A program made the translations under genes and the position numbers. DNA of 64,000 nt, from NCBI RefSeq assembly GCF_052324685.1, contig NC_135211.1, forward strand, positions 10,941,414-11,005,413. The letters run 5' to 3'. Origin of the DNA: Brachyhypopomus gauderio. Taxonomy: Eukaryota > Chordata > Actinopteri > Gymnotiformes > Hypopomidae. How positions within the stretch are numbered: position 1 is the first letter of the stretch; each line of letters begins with the position of its first letter. Shown one piece after another: positions 23,509-35,243 of the stretch. Below the pieces are notes generated by a model. It did not search any database, was not told the DNA's origin, and saw only the letters and a program-made list of their open reading frames with translations.

Positions 23509-24323
23509 ATGCGCTGGGAAGTACTGCAGAGCAACAGGACCCTGTCCAGGGCCCACAAGACACAGATTCCTTACTAAGACAAGTGAAGCTGGAAACGTCC
23601 AGTGTTGGCGAGACTGCCATCCTGCAAAAATCGTTCCATGATACCTCTTTATGCACTGCTTCATTTGTAAGGACTACTCAAAGTCAAAGGTGTCCTCCCT
23701 CCTCAGTTAAAGCTCTCAGTGTTCAGAAGAAAAATCACAGTCCAGCCCTTCACTCAGCAGTCCTGAGTGAACAAGAGACTTGGAAACTGTCATGTGTTCA
23801 CTCTGATATTCCTCACTCAACTGTGATGAGAAGTGGAGGTGACGGTCGTTTTCTGGCTTTGAAGAAGGAACCGGACTCCCATCTCTCTTCCAAATGTAAC
23901 CAATCACTGATTGACTTTTCTCATCTGAAGCCTGGTTTACAGAGTCGTGCTACTGATAGGTTGTTTTTCTGTGAACTCTGTGGCAAACCTTTCCAAAATG
24001 AGCAGGTCTTGAAAACACATTTGGTAATGCATCAGAAAAAGAGATCTAATCACTGTGAACTGTGTGGAAAGTCCTACAGCACCACACATGCACTGAAAAT
24101 CCACCTTAGAACTCACACAGGAGAGAGACCGTACAAGTGTCGGTTCTGTAACAAGACTTTTAGCCAGAAAGGCCACTTAAAGGGGCATGAAAGAATCCAC
24201 ACTGGTGAAAAAATATACAGCTGCTCAGCTTGTGGGAAGCATTTCACCTGGCTTAGTCAAGGAAAGGAGCACCTTCGTAGTCACCCTGGTCAGTTGGCTA
24301 GAGTTTTAAGAAAAGTAAGTTAA
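23509..24323 (+). CDS. C2H2 zinc-finger terminal exon without its own first exon (unit 4)
   Basis: The exon opens after TTCTTAACAG in the same phase as all other terminal exons, with about 270 codons. It begins DALGSTAEQQDPVQGPQDTD, then SLLRQVKLETS and LALKKEPDS (ψKxE motifs). The four fingers are FFCELCGKPFQ, NHCELCGKSYS, YKCRFCNKTFS and YSCSACGKHFT, the last with helix TWLSQGKEH identical to unit 5. No first exon lies between the end of unit 3 and here. The gene may therefore be an alternative 3' terminal exon of unit 3's transcript, using the first exon at 17576 across the Tigger insertion. Alternatively it lost its first exon, perhaps when Tigger entered. The frame is clean; AATAAA lies at about 24491. 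Confidence 0.8.
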
Positions 24324-25110
24324 AGATTAAAAAAAGGATTTTGTTTGGTTTGTTCATTTGTAATCTGTTTTTAATGTGCCAGAATATTCTTACAGTATTT
24401 TTCTTTTTAGTCTTTCTCCTAGTGTTTGTTTTATTTATTTTTTATGAATTACTTAAAAGCTGTCTACCACAAATTTGTTTTTGAGTGACTAATAAAAATA
24501 TATTATGCCTGCCTTTTTGTTTTATTTCTTCTATTATTTATTACTTTACCATGATTATCATTAGCTCAGTATAATTATATGTCAAAAATAAATGCCATTC
24601 TTGTAGATGTCTCCTTTCACAGCTGTCCTGAAATCCCATTATCCGTTTCCGTTGTCCGTTTCTGATATAGGAACTACTTTTGATGGTAAGTGGCCGCTAT
24701 GTGGCACTTTATTTTGAGCTTGGTTTCCAATATACAGAAATATTCTAAATTTAACAGACTGTTGTAGGAAGCAGTATTTGCTTCCTACAACAGTAGGAAT
24801 TCCTATTCTATTCCAAAATTGAATAGGAATGTTAATATGAATTAATATTAGCAATAGGAATGCAAATACTGCTGTTTTTTTTAAGTCGCTTTAAAAAAAA
24901 ACATCGAATCTTTGCAGGTTCTGTAAGATGCTGTCCTTAGTTTTCTAAATGACACTAGAATGCTTTTAAATTACAACCAATGTACATTTTAAACAGGCAT
25001 AGGTTATATCTGTTCTCACTATAGTTATTTGGAGCAAGCAACACTGGATAATTCTTTTCAGATAATGTTCGCTTTTTGTGGGGGTGTGTATTATATGATC
25101 TTCCATTAAT
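24324..25110. other. 3' UTR/intergenic DNA with a short perfect hairpin
   Basis: AT-rich. A perfect hairpin with 16-bp arms (ACTGTTGTAGGAAGCA) and a 5-bp loop lies at 24758-24794. No gene recognised. Confidence 0.5.
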
Positions 25111-25175
25111 GTCCAGTTGGTGGCGATAAGAAAAAAAATATTGTAGTTAAACCTGCCTTTTCATGGAAGAAGCGA
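25111..25175 (+). promoter_or_regulatory. GGTGGCGATA...GAAGAAG upstream module (unit 5)
   Basis: CCAGTTGGTGGCGATAAG at 25113-25130 and GGAAGAAGCGAG near 25164 precede the start codon by about 60 and 15 bp. Confidence 0.55.
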
Positions 25176-25185
25176 GTGTTTTACC

Positions 25186-26488
25186 ATGGCGTATATTGCC
25201 AAAATGTCTAACCTGGAGTCTTTTAATTCATTTTTGTGTGAACGATTGATGGTTGCTGCTGGAGAAATATTTCAAGCAGTTAAGGACACTTTCTCTGAAT
25301 ACCAAGAAGAAATAGATCGCTCCAAACAGGAAAATATTTATCTGAGGAAAATGCTAGCAGATGTTAGCATAAGCGGTGTCCCAGGTACATCCTTGTTAAA
25401 TTCTTTTACTGTGTTCTGGTGGATAAGTCCAAAGCTGATGACAGTGTTTTACGCGCATGATGGTTATGTACACAATGTTATGGCATTCATAAACAATTAT
25501 TTTAAGGGTAAGGCTGTCAGAAAATTTGCTTTAAAATCTTTACGTTCACATTTTTACATTTGTTCTAAATACATTTCTAGCTAATATTTCATTCTCTATC
25601 AGTATTCTTTTAAAATTATATCGATATACTACCTTAATGCATGAGGTTTTAATTAACACCCCGTTCTTCGCAGATTCACACCATTACTGTGCTGATGGAG
25701 ATTATCCTCAGCACACACGGCAGGTCCCGCTCGACTCCGAGACCTCAGTTCTACAAGTGAAGCTGGAGCTTAGCACTGTGCAGCAGGAGACGAGGCCACA
25801 AGAGACCGTGAATAGTCTATCTGCAAGTCCCTCTCCCTATGCAGTGAGAGCTTGTAGTCAAGAGACTCGTCATTCTTTTCCTGCTCAAACTCTGGATGTT
25901 GATGAAAGCAATGTTGACTCAGCAGAAAGAGCAGAACTGTTTGACCCTCAGCTCACCTGTTCTGATAACTCCAACTCTGATGTGATACAGTCTGAAAGTG
26001 GGTGTGAGAATCAGTTGGTAGTAGTAAAAGATGAACCAGAACCCCAGTCCTCGTCCCAGTGTGAAGTACCCTGGAATGACTTGGCTCGGTTGGCATCTCA
26101 CTTACACGGTACAGAAAGACAGTTTTATTGTCAAATCTGTGGCAAGGCTTTCAAAAGTGGTCGACTTTTGAAGACACACATGGTAGTGCACCAGAAAGAG
26201 AGGCCATATCGCTGCGAGTTGTGTGGAAAGTGCTACAGTTACCCTCATGTACTCAAAATCCATCTCAGAACTCATACAGGAGAGAGACCGTATCACTGCA
26301 AGTTTTGTGATAAGACATTCAACCAGAAGGGTCATGTAAAGGGTCATGAAAGAATTCACACCGGAGAAAAAATCTACAGCTGTTCAGCCTGCGGGAAACG
26401 TTTCACTTGGTTGAGTCAAGGAAAGGAGCACCTAAGGACACACCATGACCAAGTTGCTACTGTTATAAGAAAAATAAATAATTGTTAG
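25186..26488 (+). CDS. C2H2 zinc-finger protein, cluster unit 5
   Basis: Exons 25186-25384 (donor CAG|GTACAT) and 25674-26488 (acceptor CTTCGCAG), phase-1 intron, about 337 residues. The ATG is in TTACCATGG context. Exon 1: MAYIAKMSNLESFNSFLCER, helical. Exon 2: PLDSETSVLQVKLELSTVQQ, then VVVKDEPEPQSS, two SUMO-type motifs. Four intact fingers (FYCQICGKAFK, YRCELCGKCYS, YHCKFCDKTFN, YSCSACGKRFT) with HTGERP/HTGEKI linkers. The last finger is nearly identical to that of unit 4, pointing to recent duplication or conversion between neighbours. A predicted nuclear DNA-binding protein. AATAAA lies at about 26597. Confidence 0.9.
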
Positions 26489-27915
26489 TAATTGTGCATA
26501 TATGACCTGCTGAAGCTGAATGAAATATTCTGGCCTTCCTACTTGTCTTCTTTTGGCCAACATTGTTTTATTGAAGACTTTTACCATAAACATGCTAATA
26601 AACATTTCATCAACCTTAAAGTTTTTGGTGCATATAAAGCTTTACTTCATGAGATAGCCAGACAAACATAAAATATACTGATCTGATGTTGGAGTTATTG
26701 CTGTACAAATTAAATTGGACTTTGAATGTTGTATTCTTTCCGTATTATTCTACATCGGCTGTACCTTCAATGATTTAACTATGATTTTAAAAATCCAAAT
26801 TATGATCTAATTTGTGCAAATCGTATTAGTTTCTGGTGAATTCAGTGTAATGTGGATGTAAGTGATTGATTTTATATTTTTTAAAAATTATATAAAAAAA
26901 GTAAGGATGATACTGTTTCTAACATCTAACTAATGCTTCTGAGATGAGACTGCATGGTTCAGGTAAGCAGTTTAGACCAGAGCCGTCTTCTGTTCTCTTT
27001 AAAATCATTCTCCATGTGATCTCTTAAAATTGAAGCTTGACTGGGCATTAAATTAAAGTGGCAGTCAACGTCTGGCTGAACATGAATCAGGCCACAGCCT
27101 ACATATGTTCTAACCGTTGACTCTTCTATTGTGATTTGTATTTTTTTTTCCAATCACATAAAGTAAAAAAACGCTCCAAATTCGACCGTAGGCCATGACA
27201 GCAATTACATTTTATTGTGGCATGAAAACAGTGCTGTTCTTTACTGAAATGCAATAAATAGATGCTTTGTTGTTCATTTTGCCATTTATTCTGCATGTTA
27301 CTGTTGAATATGTGTGTTGCATTTCGCCTTTTCCACTGTTGTAACTAATTCAAATGGACAAATACCTCTGTGTGCAGGCTGTAGGAATGAGCTTTTCAGT
27401 ACATCTGAATCAATTTTGTCAATTTTTAACAATGTATTTGTGATAAGAACACATTACTGGGTTCACAGTTGTTCTCCTTTTGCATTTATGATGTTTAATG
27501 TTTTGCCATTGGGTTGTAGCTAAATGCACTGAACAGGTAGCTTATCTATATAGCGGACAGTGTAGATTGATATTTCACAATGCAGCTGTTTAGCAAAAGA
27601 TGAACACGGACTAACAGTATTCAAATGTTATAAGACTTTGATAGTTTTGCTGCAATTGAATTAAAAATGAATCATGAAAAAAGAAAAAAAATGCTGTCAA
27701 AAATGGAAATGAATGATTAAGGTTTGGCCACTTCTGTGTACCTAATTTAGACCATTACAACATTATTTGCTTTGCATTGTTACACTTATATTACTGACAC
27801 TTGTAACTAATTATAGGCCTAATTGGTAGTACCTGACAGCCATAAATGAAAATTAAAGTAAATAGCCTTTAAGAATTAAACTAAAGCTGAAATGTCTGAG
27901 ATTTTGGATCTCATC
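26489..27915. other. 3' UTR/intergenic DNA between units 5 and 6
   Basis: AT-rich. No transposon ends or further exons recognised. Confidence 0.5.
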
Positions 27916-27975
27916 GCTGGGTGGCGGTACTTGTTGACTACGTTCTCCGTTACACAATGAAAAGAAGAAGAAACC
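27916..27975 (+). promoter_or_regulatory. GGTGGCGGTA...GAAGAAG upstream module (unit 6)
   Basis: CTGGGTGGCGGTACTTG at 27918-27934 and AAAGAAGAAGAAACC at 27961-27975, directly before the ATG at 27988. Confidence 0.6.
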
Positions 27976-27987
27976 TCTTATTTGCTA

Positions 27988-29308
27988 ATGATGGAGTCCC
28001 ACGCGAATATGGCAAAGCTTGAGTTTTTAAATTCGTTTTTCACTGAGCGGCTATTAGCGGTTGCTGGAGAAATCTTCCAAGTAGTTAAGGACACCATTAT
28101 CGACTACCAGGAAGAAATCGATCGTGCAAAACAGGAAAATCATCATCTGAAGGAAATGCTTATGGAAAAATGCATCAACGATGGATCGGGTAATTCGTGC
28201 AAAACTTGTGTATTTGCCTCACTACAACCTACGATACATCCACTTCTTGAAATCGATTGAAGATGTTTATTGTTAACTCTTACGTTGAACAGAGCACGAA
28301 TCACTTTCTGCAATTACAGACATTATGAATAATGTAACTACTTGAGAAATTTGTACATTTGCTGCTATTTATATTTTAATCACCTTTACCGGAAAATAGG
28401 CACTGTTAAACTCCAGCTGTCATTGATTGATGTAGATGTTTTGTTTGTTTTTACTAAAGGCAAATATGTGTCATTCATTGTGTTTGTTTGTAAATTCTAG
28501 TTTTCTATTGTCCATTCATTCTTTTACAGGTCATCACAGGAATATACAAGCAGTACACGAAGCAGCTGATTTTAGCCAGACTCCAGACTCTGAGTCCTCA
28601 ATAATTAAAGTAAAGCTGGAACTTTGCACCGTGCAGCAGGATGCTGAGCCACGGGAATTCTTGTGCAACTCTCCCTCTCCGGTTTGTAATGGGGCACCGC
28701 AGCACTTTTCAGTAAAGACTATAAGTGATGAAAAAGAAGCTGATGTTCCTTCTAACAACTCGGGAGTCGCAGTCAAAGTGGAACCACCGGACTCGCGGGT
28801 CATATGTTCCGATAACTCGGGCTGTGATATGCAAGGCGAAGGCGTACCCGACAACCCTGCGGTAGGTTTCACGGATAGCCAAGGTCCCTCTGCTCGGTGT
28901 GGCGTGGAATCGGTTGATTTTTCTCAAGTCAACATTCACTTGCAAAGTCAAAACTCCGAAGGAGCATTTTGCTGCGAGTATTGCGGAAAGCATTTCAGAA
29001 ATCGCGGGCAGCTGAAGCAGCACATGCCAGTCCATCAGAAAGAGAGGCCAAGACCGTACCGCTGCGACTTCTGTGGGAAGTGCTACAGTTACGCGCAAGT
29101 ACTTGAAGTCCATCGCAGGACTCACACGGGGGAAAGACCATTTCATTGTAAATTTTGCGGGAGACGTTTTAATCAGAAAGGTCACTTAAAAGACCATGAG
29201 AGGATTCACACTGGTGAAAAACCTTTTAGCTGTTCAGTTTGTGGGAAACGTTTTATTCAGTCAAGCCAAGTCAGGAAACATATTCGTAACAATCATCAGG
29301 CTAAGTAA
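27988..29308 (+). CDS. C2H2 zinc-finger protein, cluster unit 6
   Basis: Exons 27988-28189 (donor G|GTAATT) and 28530-29308 (acceptor TTTTACAG), phase-1 intron, about 326 residues. Two adjacent ATGs (27988, 27991) open MMESHANMAKLEFLNSFFTE. Exon 2: DSESSIIKVKLELCTVQQ and GVAVKVEPPDSRVICSDN, two SUMO-consensus motifs. Four fingers: FCCEYCGKHFR, YRCDFCGKCYS, FHCKFCGRRFN and [11 protein letters not shown]. The linker between fingers 1 and 2 is HQKERPRP, two residues longer than in sister genes, which could change finger phasing on DNA. A predicted nuclear DNA-binding protein. This is the last unit before the transposon island. Confidence 0.9.
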
Positions 29309-30469
29309 CCACCGAAGAGTGATGTGTTAATGGATGAGGTTAAATATGTTGGTTCGTGTTCTTTTTGCACAAATACAATGAGTCTGTTGACTGCATTTTA
29401 TGTGGGAGATTCCTGGAACGATTGTGGGGTTAAACGTTCATGGAGACAGGAATTATTTTCTGAGATTCAGTCATGTGGCAATTCAAGTGGTATGTGCACT
29501 TTAACACGTGCTGAGATACGTGATTGAACATTACAAGTGGTTTATCCATCTGCATTTGTGATCCCGTCATAAAAGGAGAGACGTGTACATCATATAGAGG
29601 TGGCTATAGTGAGAAAATAACACATACGCATTAAAATGCTTCCACTTGGCTATTTTGCCCAATGTAAACTTATATCAATACTTATCAGCAAATTAAAAAA
29701 AGTTAATGGTTGTGATGTTTCTAACTCACTTATTGAACCATTATTTGTAGGACACTAATGTTCCAGTAAAGGAAAAAAAATCATCAGTTGCAAAATTGAT
29801 ATTTTTAATGTGAAGTTATAAAAACAAGTTAAAAAGCAAAATTACATTTTACGGTAAGAATTTAAATGTTATAAATGAGTAATTAAACAAGGGAACTTTC
29901 CTATCGTTCGCCCTAGCGTTCGTTTTTTAGGAGTAGTTTTTTTAAATTCATAGCTAGAAACTTGTCAATTCATACTAGCAAATACAATTATATTATAATA
30001 ACTTGCTGCCGTTTGCCGCTCTATCAGAAATGCAATTCACGAACTAGACAACGTTAGCGTCACTGTTGGCATAGTGCCTCAGGAATGGTTATCGCTGGCT
30101 AGCCTCATTTTAGCTTTGTCTAACGCTAGGAAACATGGAGACACTTGGCTTGTCTGGAATGAAATTCAGCAGTAAACCTGGCCTGTTGTGAATAGGTTTG
30201 GACAGCCCTGAATACAAATATGCAGGCTCTTTCAAATATGAAAAAAACTATATATTAAAAAGCATGATAAAGTTGGACGCTCAGTGGATAGGTAACATTA
30301 TCTCATTAAGAGGTTTTTTTTTATTAAATAAACAAATCTCTAAAAACTATTGAAGAATGGGGACGTGACGTCAGCAGACACGAAAGACGCAATGCATTAT
30401 AGGAGCTTAGGACACAGAAGCTACAGTAGCGACTGGTTAACCAAGAGGCTCAATTTTCTTTACTTTAAT
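29309..30469. other. 3' UTR/intergenic DNA after unit 6
   Basis: AT-rich, with TAGC-rich patches near 30040-30130. No gene or repeat end is recognised with confidence. Confidence 0.45.
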
Positions 30470-31445
30470 CCAGTACGAATTACGATGAAATGGTGAATGT
30501 TATCAAGTGCCACACACACGCATGCCATGCATGTACATTGTGAGCAGTCCACTTGGCCACTAGAACTGATGATCACTCATGGTTTGAGCGGAGGTTCCCT
30601 GAGGCGCTGAGAGTGCAAAACCTACAAAACAATTTGTCTAAACAATCAATACTACTACTACTAAAATAATTGTACACATTGTTATACTATATTATATACT
30701 ATCAATACTACTATAATACTCAGTATATATAATGTATATACAGTATATAGAAATGTGTACAATCAATACTTCTACTACTATAATAATAATACATAATACA
30801 TATTGTATATAGCCACTATCCTACAAGAATAATGGCTTAAAATCCCTCTGACCACTATGTATGTGTGTTTCACCTACCTTTGTGAGAATTACGGTTTTCT
30901 GGTCATTCACTCTGAAAATCTGAAGGTCCTGCCATTGATCTACTGGATTGGACGTCGCCTGTTGCCGCTATAGCTAGCGATGCGCCGCCCTCTGAGCCAT
31001 TACTATGCATTGAGTCATGTCAGCAAAGCAGTGTAGTTCCTATGTGGGATGTGCATCCATCTGTCACAAAAATAGTCCTAGCGCCCTTATTTCTTATCCG
31101 ATTTTTATAATATATAGCTTAAATTAAAGGTGAGAAAATTGCCGATGTTGTGATATGTAAAACTTTGTATTCTCCCAAGAGATGAATTTATAAGCAGTCT
31201 GGGAATTTTTCAATTTAGGTAAAAAAAATTTAAAAGCCCTGCATAAAGCCCCTTTCTTTCACCTGGCTAAAACTAAATAACACATGTATGTCATGTTTTT
31301 GATATTCAATCATAATTATGGTAAAAAGTTTTAAATAAATAACTTTGATAAGTTTTGATAATCACAATGATAATCACAATTGATGATAATCACAATTCTG
31401 ATAATGAAAGTCAAATTTATGAGTTTATCTCTTTATTTGTCAACT

Positions 31446-31610
31446 CTCAAATCAAATCAAGGTTTATTTGTATAGCGCTTTTCACAACACATGTTGTCAC
31501 AAAGCAGCTTTACAAGATTTACAAGGTTAACAATACTATGGGTCCAGAACCCTAATGAGCAAGCCAAAGGCGACAGTGGCGAGGAAAAACTCCCTATGAC
31601 TCTCCCCGTT
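31446..31610 (-). repeat. L2-tail type module (inverted copy)
   Basis: Contains TTGTATAGCGCTTTTCACAA, GTTGTCACAAAGCAGCTTTA and GGCGACAGTGGCGAGGAAAA, the reverse of the 6405-6640 module. Confidence 0.75.
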
Positions 31611-32224
31611 ATAGCTGTAGTTTTCATAAATTCTTTAAGTGCAATACCTCTTATATATGTTCAAGTATAATATGAGATGGCATCAGTGTGGAGGAGCATC
31701 TTTGAGCACTACATGGCTAAATGTGGGTGAAATTAATTATGAAATTATGATAGAGAAAATAATGAGTTTGAATCTGAAATTTATGACAAAATTTGTCAAT
31801 TTTTTTTACCTTCAAGTAGCAGAAAAGAGCTTACACAATTCAGTTTCCCACAAATACATAATTAGATAAATTGACATTTTCAAAATTTTCAAACTCATTT
31901 ATTGCAGCCACTTCTCATTGGCTACAGAATTCCATCAACTTTAATAAAATATTTACTTTGCAGTTCAGATTTCCTGACAATAACAACACAACTTTGAAAT
32001 CCAAATAAAAACAAAATCATTCTTCTCAGAACTTTACTGGCCTTTAAAAAGAACCAGTTTTGTGCACTTCTGATGCAGCTTCTGCTTCTGCAGCAAGGAA
32101 GAATGTATCCATAACTATCCATAATGTATCGAAGTATCCATAATTTATTAAATTAAACAATGTGTTTTTCTGTATAAAACATTACACCATATTTTGTGCT
32201 GTCCTTTAATGCTTACTGTGCAGT

Positions 32225-33670
32225 TTATGTACCTCTATATGACTGCAGCTGATGCTCCAGTTCAGAGTTTATCAGGTCTTTCTCTGAAAGCTGTTGCAGC
32301 AAAGTCTTGCAGAGAGACTTCACTCTTTTTTCTCTGTCTTTGGCATTTTTTGCCTTCTTCCTGAGCCTTTCCAAGTCTTCTCGTAGCTTGGATACCTGAT
32401 TGCTGCAAACTGAATCTTGGTCATCATTTTGATAGGTATGTTCCTGCAAAAAATGACAGTATGATCAAGAATACTTGATCATTAGTTGTAAATGCCAAGC
32501 ATAAAAGCAGCTCTCAGAAAGAGGTCTAATAAATGATAAAAATTGTTTGAAGTTCTAATTCTGGTGTCTGCCAATCTTTGATGCAGATCTGAGCACTGTC
32601 ATGGATGGAGCAAATGTTAGTGATGGGCTAACCATTGCTCCATCTAGTTGCTGACAATAAAACACAACCCTTACCACACATATGTATGAAGTACCTGGCT
32701 CACTGCATTGAAGGGGTATCAGGGCACATGCACTGTTATGGCTCCTTCTCCTAGCTGGTAGCTTTTGCTGACAGAAATATGAAATAACATCCTTAAGTTG
32801 TATGATAACATGGATGACACCAGCAAAAATATTAATAGTTAAAAACACGGTAAAAATGTTAGGAATACTACCTGCAAATGGTGTGGAAGGTTGAAAATCT
32901 GCGGCACTGCTCCTTCTCTAACATGTGCCCTCTTCAGTGTACGGTTGATATCAGTGGGCAAGAAGTGAGCACGGCATATCCTTTCTGTAGATGACGGTCC
33001 TCTCAGATGTCGACACTTTTTGACCCACAAATTGTACAGCTGATATTTTCTTTGTTTGTTGGGAAATCTGTGTAGAAAAATGGCATTTATTTTTAAAAAA
33101 CCTGTATTAACCTGAGGTGAGTTTCCCGAAATGTTCTTAGCGCTAAGTACTTCTTAACCTCATACGTTTCATACGAGGTTACGAAGTACTTAGCGCTACG
33201 AACGTTTCGGGAAACCCACCCCTGTTCATTTAAAAAATAATTATGACAAATTTAATTGACTTAAATTTTCATTTGGTTTCATTATTTATTCAGTTTGTGT
33301 GAGAGAGTATCTATGGGACATAATGCCAACTGGACTGAACATCGGTCCCAGTAATACAGATTTAGAGATAATTTTAATGAACATCGTATTTACAACATTA
33401 TCCTAACATGATAACAATATTAATAACAACACATAATAATTTGTTGGAACAGAAAACTTGTTTTAAGAGGGTTTACTTGACATAGCTTTATCAAAATCAA
33501 GCTAGCATGGACAGTCAACATCCCTCATCTCCGCTATTATTTTTTTAAAATAAAAATTGTTTTACTGACCTGTGAAATGCGATACCCTTTGATCTTGTGA
33601 TCTTGTTGTAGTTTTGACAATTTATGGCAAAACATTGAGTCCCTCGTTGGTTTTTCTTACGTGACTGCTA
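32225..33670 (-). pseudogene. THAP-domain plus coiled-coil gene of the P-like element
   Basis: Three minus-strand exons can be read. Exon A, about 33665-33572, encodes CFAINCQNYNKITRSKGIAF and ends at a donor. Exon B, about 33065-32871, encodes RKYQLYNLWVKKCRHLRGPS, then TERICRAHFLPTDI, ending FNLPHHLQ with donor GTAGTA. Exon C, about 32449-32232, encodes SKLREDLERLRKKAKN and on, a leucine-heptad coiled coil, ending SYRG with donor GTACAT. Together C-x4-C...C-x2-H with the AHF and FNLP patches is a THAP domain. No in-frame ATG precedes exon A (a TAG lies upstream) and no catalytic domain follows. THAP domains bind transposon or promoter DNA. Treated as a relic. Confidence 0.65.
33112..33222. 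repeat. Foldback MITE (palindrome)
   Basis: Two arms of about 48 bp with TTCCCGAA...TAGCGCTAAGTACTTC and its complement, separated by a few bases. Confidence 0.8.
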
Positions 33671-34411
33671 AATCTCATTTTTATGTCCATCCATGGATGC
33701 TCCTCAATGCACGACTCAATGCATAGCAATGGCACCTGTGCGGCGCATGCTAAGTCACGTGATGTCCAATCCAGTAATATAGATCAATGGGTCCTGCACC
33801 CATCTGTGAACTGTAGATGAGCTTCCAGAGATTTATCATTTTTGAACTGCTCAAACGTGTAGGCGCTCACGCCACTAACGAGGTAGCTAAACACGTCCGG
33901 AAATGTTCATTGCGGTAGCTCATTATAATCATTTGTTCATTGTGTTCATATGGATCAAGCCCATTAATGCCCTTTATTTTCTCAATATGTTTTTTTTTTG
34001 CTTCTGTATTTAGCTTGTCACGGTAAGCGATATCAACGACAGTCCATTCATTCTTAGACGCGAGTCCCAAGAAATGGCAGTCACTACCCAGCATGCAACG
34101 CGTCGTGACGTAGATTCCCAGACTCAAACCTACACTTTTCTCACATCTGAGATAACGAATAAACTAAGTGAAAACTATATTTACCTTTACTGAATGTAAA
34201 CAGTGTGCTTCATAGACAAAGTCAGGAAATTTGTAAATTGACATTTCAACACGCAGGATACAGATTATGTAAAAGTGTTCTCTGAGTGATGCAGCAGAAG
34301 AACCACTTTTGGTTTATGTTGACAACAAAATATTCACTTACACTGCAACAAATTTACATTTATAAATGCATTAATTCTGCACAGGTTTTGAATAACTAGT
34401 GGGGGTTTAAT

Positions 34412-34555
34412 GAACTATTATATATTTAATCTTTACACAACTTTCTGTGTTGTTTTAGGTAATCTGCATTGCAGCTCATGTATCCACAATAATGAGCAGC
34501 AATGCAGATGACCTAAAACAATCCAGCAAGTATAAAGATTAAATATATAATAGTT
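34412..34555. repeat. Imperfect inverted repeat, about 58-bp arms
   Basis: The left arm runs AACTATTATATATTTAATCT... to GGTAATCTGCATTGC. The right arm is its complement. The spacer is about 25-28 bp. It is a possible small foldback element just upstream of the LTR element. Confidence 0.7.
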
Positions 34556-34851
34556 AATTAACTAGAATGGCATATATTAAATCTTGAGGCAGACAAACTG
34601 ATATGACAGAAGTATATGATCAAACTGTTTATATCTCTCCCATATTCTGGATCCCTCTCAAAATACAGCTATAAACAAAATTATCACAACTAGCATATGA
34701 CAAGTGACTCCAAACATTTCATGGTATAGTGATTAACAATGTTCAGGATGAAGATCAATTTGCATAAAACTTATTATTTCTTTTGTCAAAGTTAAAGTAA
34801 TCACAGAGTCTAACATGGTAAGATTATTAACTACAAGTCCCAAAGTACTTT

Positions 34852-35243
34852 TGTCACGACCTCCGACCCAGCGGACTCCAATTCCCAGCATGCTCAACCA
34901 CGACGGCGGAGATCCGCCTCCCCGGAGTATTAGCCAGCTGTAGCCTATTACGCTTGTTTTATATAAGACCAGTCATGAGTGTGCTACGTTGCGAAGTATT
35001 GCCGACATTCCATTGGAAGCGTACCAAGCCTTATTCGTGTATGATACCCTGGTTTGACCTGTATTGTGTGTTCCGTGTTCCCCTCTCTTGGATTAGCCCT
35101 CTGGTACCTCTGCTCGTTTGTATTGCTGTAGTGTATGAACCTGGACTGCCCCCGACCTCTCTTTGGATCTCCCTGTTATCATTAAATCTTACTTTATTGA
35201 ACGTCTGCAAGCGTCTGTGTAGCGTCATGTTTCCAGCATCACA
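34852..35243 (+). repeat. 5' LTR of the chromovirus
   Basis: Bounded by TG...CA, with a TATA-like TTTTATATAAG near 34958. It matches the 3' LTR base for base as far as compared. Confidence 0.95.

Larger units (their letters stand above)
30933..33789 (-). mobile_element. P-like (THAP-type) DNA transposon, internally decayed
   Basis: The termini are inverted repeats of about 85 bp starting CATTGATCTA, with CTGGATTGGAC shared a few bases in. An exact 8-bp duplication, GGTCCTGC, lies at 30925-30932 and 33790-33797. The minus strand encodes a THAP zinc finger followed by a leucine-rich coiled coil, the N-terminal order of P-element transposases, which also make 8-bp duplications. No RNase H-like catalytic region is seen, so it looks like an internally deleted derivative. 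An L2-tail module (31446-31610) and a foldback MITE (33112-33222) sit inside it. Confidence 0.65.
30470..34127 (-). pseudogene. YqaJ/SWIM-type (ISL2EU-like) transposon gene relic, split by a P-like element
   Basis: Minus-strand coding pieces flank the element at 30933-33789. From 34127 downwards: MSLGIYVTTRCMLGSDCHFL, KIKGINGLDPYEH, then in another frame YLVSGVSAYTFEQFKNDKSL. The reading resumes on the other side of the insertion as WVQDLQIFRVNDQKTVILTK, followed by a GTAGGT donor near 30877. A further exon near 30480-30625 reads HSQRLREPPLKPWVI and GQVDCSQCTCMA, a SWIM-like zinc-binding patch. The order matches YqaJ-type nuclease genes of fish transposons as I remember them. At least two frame changes and the insertion make it dead. 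Confidence 0.55.

Noticed and set aside
34954-35226. N-terminal extension of the gag-pol frame through the 5' LTR
   Set aside because: The sequence is LTR DNA that also occurs after the element (39762-40035). It is open by chance and has no gag resemblance.
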